This document shows positions 62,331 through 64,000 of a stretch of 64,000 nt of DNA, piece by piece (position 1 is the first letter of the stretch; each line of letters opens with the position of its first letter). Position numbers and translations under genes: made by a program. The notes beneath the pieces are model-generated. The model had not been told where the DNA came from and searched no databases. It saw nothing but the letters and a program-made list of their open reading frames with translations. Origin of the DNA: Desmonostoc geniculatum HA4340-LM1 (GTDB lineage Bacteria; Cyanobacteriota; Cyanobacteriia; Cyanobacteriales; Nostocaceae); NCBI GenBank assembly GCA_019359545.1, contig JAHHHB010000016.1, forward strand, positions 1 to 64,000, given 5' to 3'.

Positions 62331-63878
62331 CTAATTACAAATTGTTTTGACTCTGCCTTGATGCTCTATCTCATTACATTTGAGGCGTGATTGCAGAGCA
62401 TCAATTTTTCGTAAAAGCGACATTCCCCACACTATAGAAATCGCCAACTTGATGGTCATACCCAAAAGTAAAAGTGCTACGATTCTGGAAGATCTTCTCT
62501 GTTGAGCTAGCCTTTTTTGTTCTTCTCTTAGTCGCGCTTCGACTTCTTTGGCACGTTCGGCCTCTAATGCTTGCTGCATTTCTCGTCTGTCTAATTCTTC
62601 ACTAGCAGCTAAAAATCGATAATCTAAGTTGCTCAGACTCTTGCCATTTGCCCAAGTTTGGGCGTCAATTAAAGCTTGTCCACGCAATAGGCGGGATTCA
62701 TCCTCTTGGTTTGAGGCTACCCATGCATTGAAACTTTCGTAGTAAGGGCGTAAGTTAGCTAATTTTTTTCCAACCCATTCTAGATTGAAAACTTCTTCAT
62801 AAATACGGTTTTTGATTCGGAGAAAACCCTGTTTTCTAATCACCAAACCAGACAGCAAAAGTTCTACCTGTTCTCGACTATCGTCAACGGCTACTTTAAC
62901 TCCTTGGAGGATTTGCTGATAAATTCCCAGCAATCTGGCGGCAGATTGTTCGTTTCTGAGAATGCGATCGCGAATTGTCCTCAGATGCTCTGGTTCATCT
63001 TGGGATTCCCATTTCTCGATCATATGCGATCGCACTACATTTTCTATCCAAAATTCTTCTGTTCCAGGCGGAATTTTGAGCTTTCTACCCAGATCATCTT
63101 GAGACAATTTGACAAGCAGCCCACACAATTTTTGAGTTAGAAATGGTTGCCCTTGCGTCCAAGACAATACCTCTTGCAAGACTTTTTGGGGATTATTCCC
63201 TTGAATATCCAACCCCAAAGCTAATGGTTGAGCTTCTTCAAATGTAAAACCATTTACTTCTATAGCTTTACCAATATTAAATGGGGTAGTATGATTGCGA
63301 TATGAAATTAAGTCTGAAGGTGTGGCAACGCCGAAAATTGCAAATGTAATTCGATTGTATTCTGGATTAATTGCTCGTTGATTATAGCAAAATCTAATCA
63401 AGCTAAAAAAGTCATCGACTGGGAAATCTAAGCTCAAAATACTATCAATTTCATCAATAAAAATAAACAGTCTTTCATTAGGGAACTGAGACAATAGTAT
63501 TTCGGAAATAAAGTGACTGAGTTTTTGAACTAAAGATATATCTTTTTTTTCTTGCCACCAGGTTTTTAAATTAACTTTTCCTAATAGCTGAAAACCTAAC
63601 CATAAATCGCCTGCTACTCCTTTGTACCACTGTTCTGGAGTGATATTTTCACAACCAATATTGGTCATATCAACGGTGGTGCATCGAAAACCCTCTTCTT
63701 CTAACCGATGTTTTGTTTTCACCATTAGTGAGGATTTGCCCATTTGCCTACAGCTGAGGATGTAGCAAAATTCACCTTGTTTTAAAGCATGGTAGAGATT
63801 GACATCTGCCTTGCGCTCAACATAGCTAGGAGCATCACTTGTGAGGGTACCACCAACTTGGTATCGATAATTGTTCAT
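62331..63878 (-). CDS. AAA-like/STAND-type ATPase with C-terminal membrane segment
   Basis: The 515-residue product begins YQVGGTLTSDAPSYVERKAD, the usual opening of cyanobacterial AAA-like (PF14516-type) proteins. It has Walker A CRQMGKSSL (about 43-51) and Walker B LFIFIDEIDSI (137-147), then a sensor and winged-helix region (FTFEEAQPLALGL, WTQGQPFLTQKLC). A helical coiled coil (about 420-465, RREMQQALEAERAKEVEARL) leads to one hydrophobic segment (about 468-490). In related proteins this N-terminal module precedes WD40 or CHASE2 sensor domains; here it ends after the membrane segment, so it may be a short form or a truncated one. Start ATG at 63878. Confidence 0.75.
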   Translation of the reverse strand: MNNYRYQVGGTLTSDAPSYVERKADVNLYHALKQGEFCYILSCRQMGKSSLMVKTKHRLEEEGFRCTTVDMTNIGCENITPEQWYKGVAGDLWLGFQLLGKVNLKTWWQEKKDISLVQKLSHFISEILLSQFPNERLFIFIDEIDSILSLDFPVDDFFSLIRFCYNQRAINPEYNRITFAIFGVATPSDLISYRNHTTPFNIGKAIEVNGFTFEEAQPLALGLDIQGNNPQKVLQEVLSWTQGQPFLTQKLCGLLVKLSQDDLGRKLKIPPGTEEFWIENVVRSHMIEKWESQDEPEHLRTIRDRILRNEQSAARLLGIYQQILQGVKVAVDDSREQVELLLSGLVIRKQGFLRIKNRIYEEVFNLEWVGKKLANLRPYYESFNAWVASNQEDESRLLRGQALIDAQTWANGKSLSNLDYRFLAASEELDRREMQQALEAERAKEVEARLREEQKRLAQQRRSSRIVALLLLGMTIKLAISIVWGMSLLRKIDALQSRLKCNEIEHQGRVKTICN

Positions 63879-63939
63879 TTGATTTTAAATATCTTCTGTT
63901 TTTTTATCAAATAAGTTATCTAAGAACAAGAATGAATAT

Positions 63940-64000
63940 TTTTAGGACTTACGCAAACAATAGCCAAAACCCTTATTTTCACGTAGGGGCAATTCATGAA
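63940..64000. repeat. Start of a TTAGGACTTACGCAAA-type dispersed repeat
   Basis: TTAGGACTTACGCAAACAAT near 63942 is the inverted form of the right end of the element at 7545-7663. The rest lies beyond the window. Confidence 0.4.

Noticed and set aside
1-64000. tRNA, rRNA and tmRNA genes
   Set aside because: Scanning for T-loop GGTTCGANTCC-type signatures and rRNA landmarks on both strands by eye gave nothing convincing; a covariance-model search would be needed to exclude them fully.

Overview
The window looks like chromosomal DNA of a filamentous, probably heterocyst-forming cyanobacterium (Nostocales: Nostoc, Tolypothrix, Calothrix or Scytonema type). The reasons are the frequent HIP1 octamer GCGATCGC, heptamer-type short tandem repeats, dense small inverted-repeat elements, and cyanobacterial genes: nblS, the HpnP-type hopanoid methylase, an acsF remnant, a XisI fragment, pentapeptide repeats and RT-Cas1. 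All calls were made by reading the sequence and recognising families; no database search was run.

Layout. 1-4.3 kb is a graveyard: a transposase tail, a broken multi-receiver sensor kinase, scraps of other genes, a pentapeptide protein and an antisense acsF remnant. 4.3-22 kb holds ordinary genes separated by repeat-rich spacers: a small conserved protein, hpnP, a GT39 glycosyltransferase, a very large polytopic membrane protein, a sugar-nucleotide epimerase, purD, a XisI remnant, nblS, a zinc-ribbon membrane protein and a GT2 glycosyltransferase. 22.7-28.9 kb has two small secreted repeat proteins facing a type I secretion operon (HTH protein, C39-peptidase ABC exporter with a cNMP-like domain, HlyD adaptor). 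miaB follows.

30.9-42.9 kb is the most interesting part: a RelE-like toxin, cas2, a stand-alone cas1, CRISPR array 1 (16 repeats), an RT-Cas1 fusion, an HTH-DUF4384 protein, CRISPR array 2 (8 repeats) and a TPR-CHAT protease-like gene split by a small mobile element. The arrays share one repeat and homologous palindromic leaders but point outward from the RT-Cas1 block. No interference effector (Cas10, Cas7, Cas5 or Cas3) lies in the window. The stand-alone Cas1 appears to have lost two metal ligands that RT-Cas1 keeps. A repeated TATATGA-type motif occurs upstream of both cas1-cas2 and the HTH-DUF4384 gene.

43-52 kb is a four-gene cell-surface cassette on the minus strand: three DUF11-type secreted proteins and a 1338-residue outer-membrane beta-barrel protein. 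It is separated from thrC and a ThiS/MoaD-like gene by a perfect 26-bp palindrome and a thrC leader hairpin. 56-60 kb is a collapsed hybrid NRPS/PKS gene with at least three internal deletions; its ACP-thioesterase end and a lipocalin-like gene remain open. The window ends with a class 3 lipase and a membrane-anchored AAA/STAND-like ATPase.

A recurring theme is invasion by small repeats, between genes (many MITE-like elements) and inside genes, where they are translated in frame.
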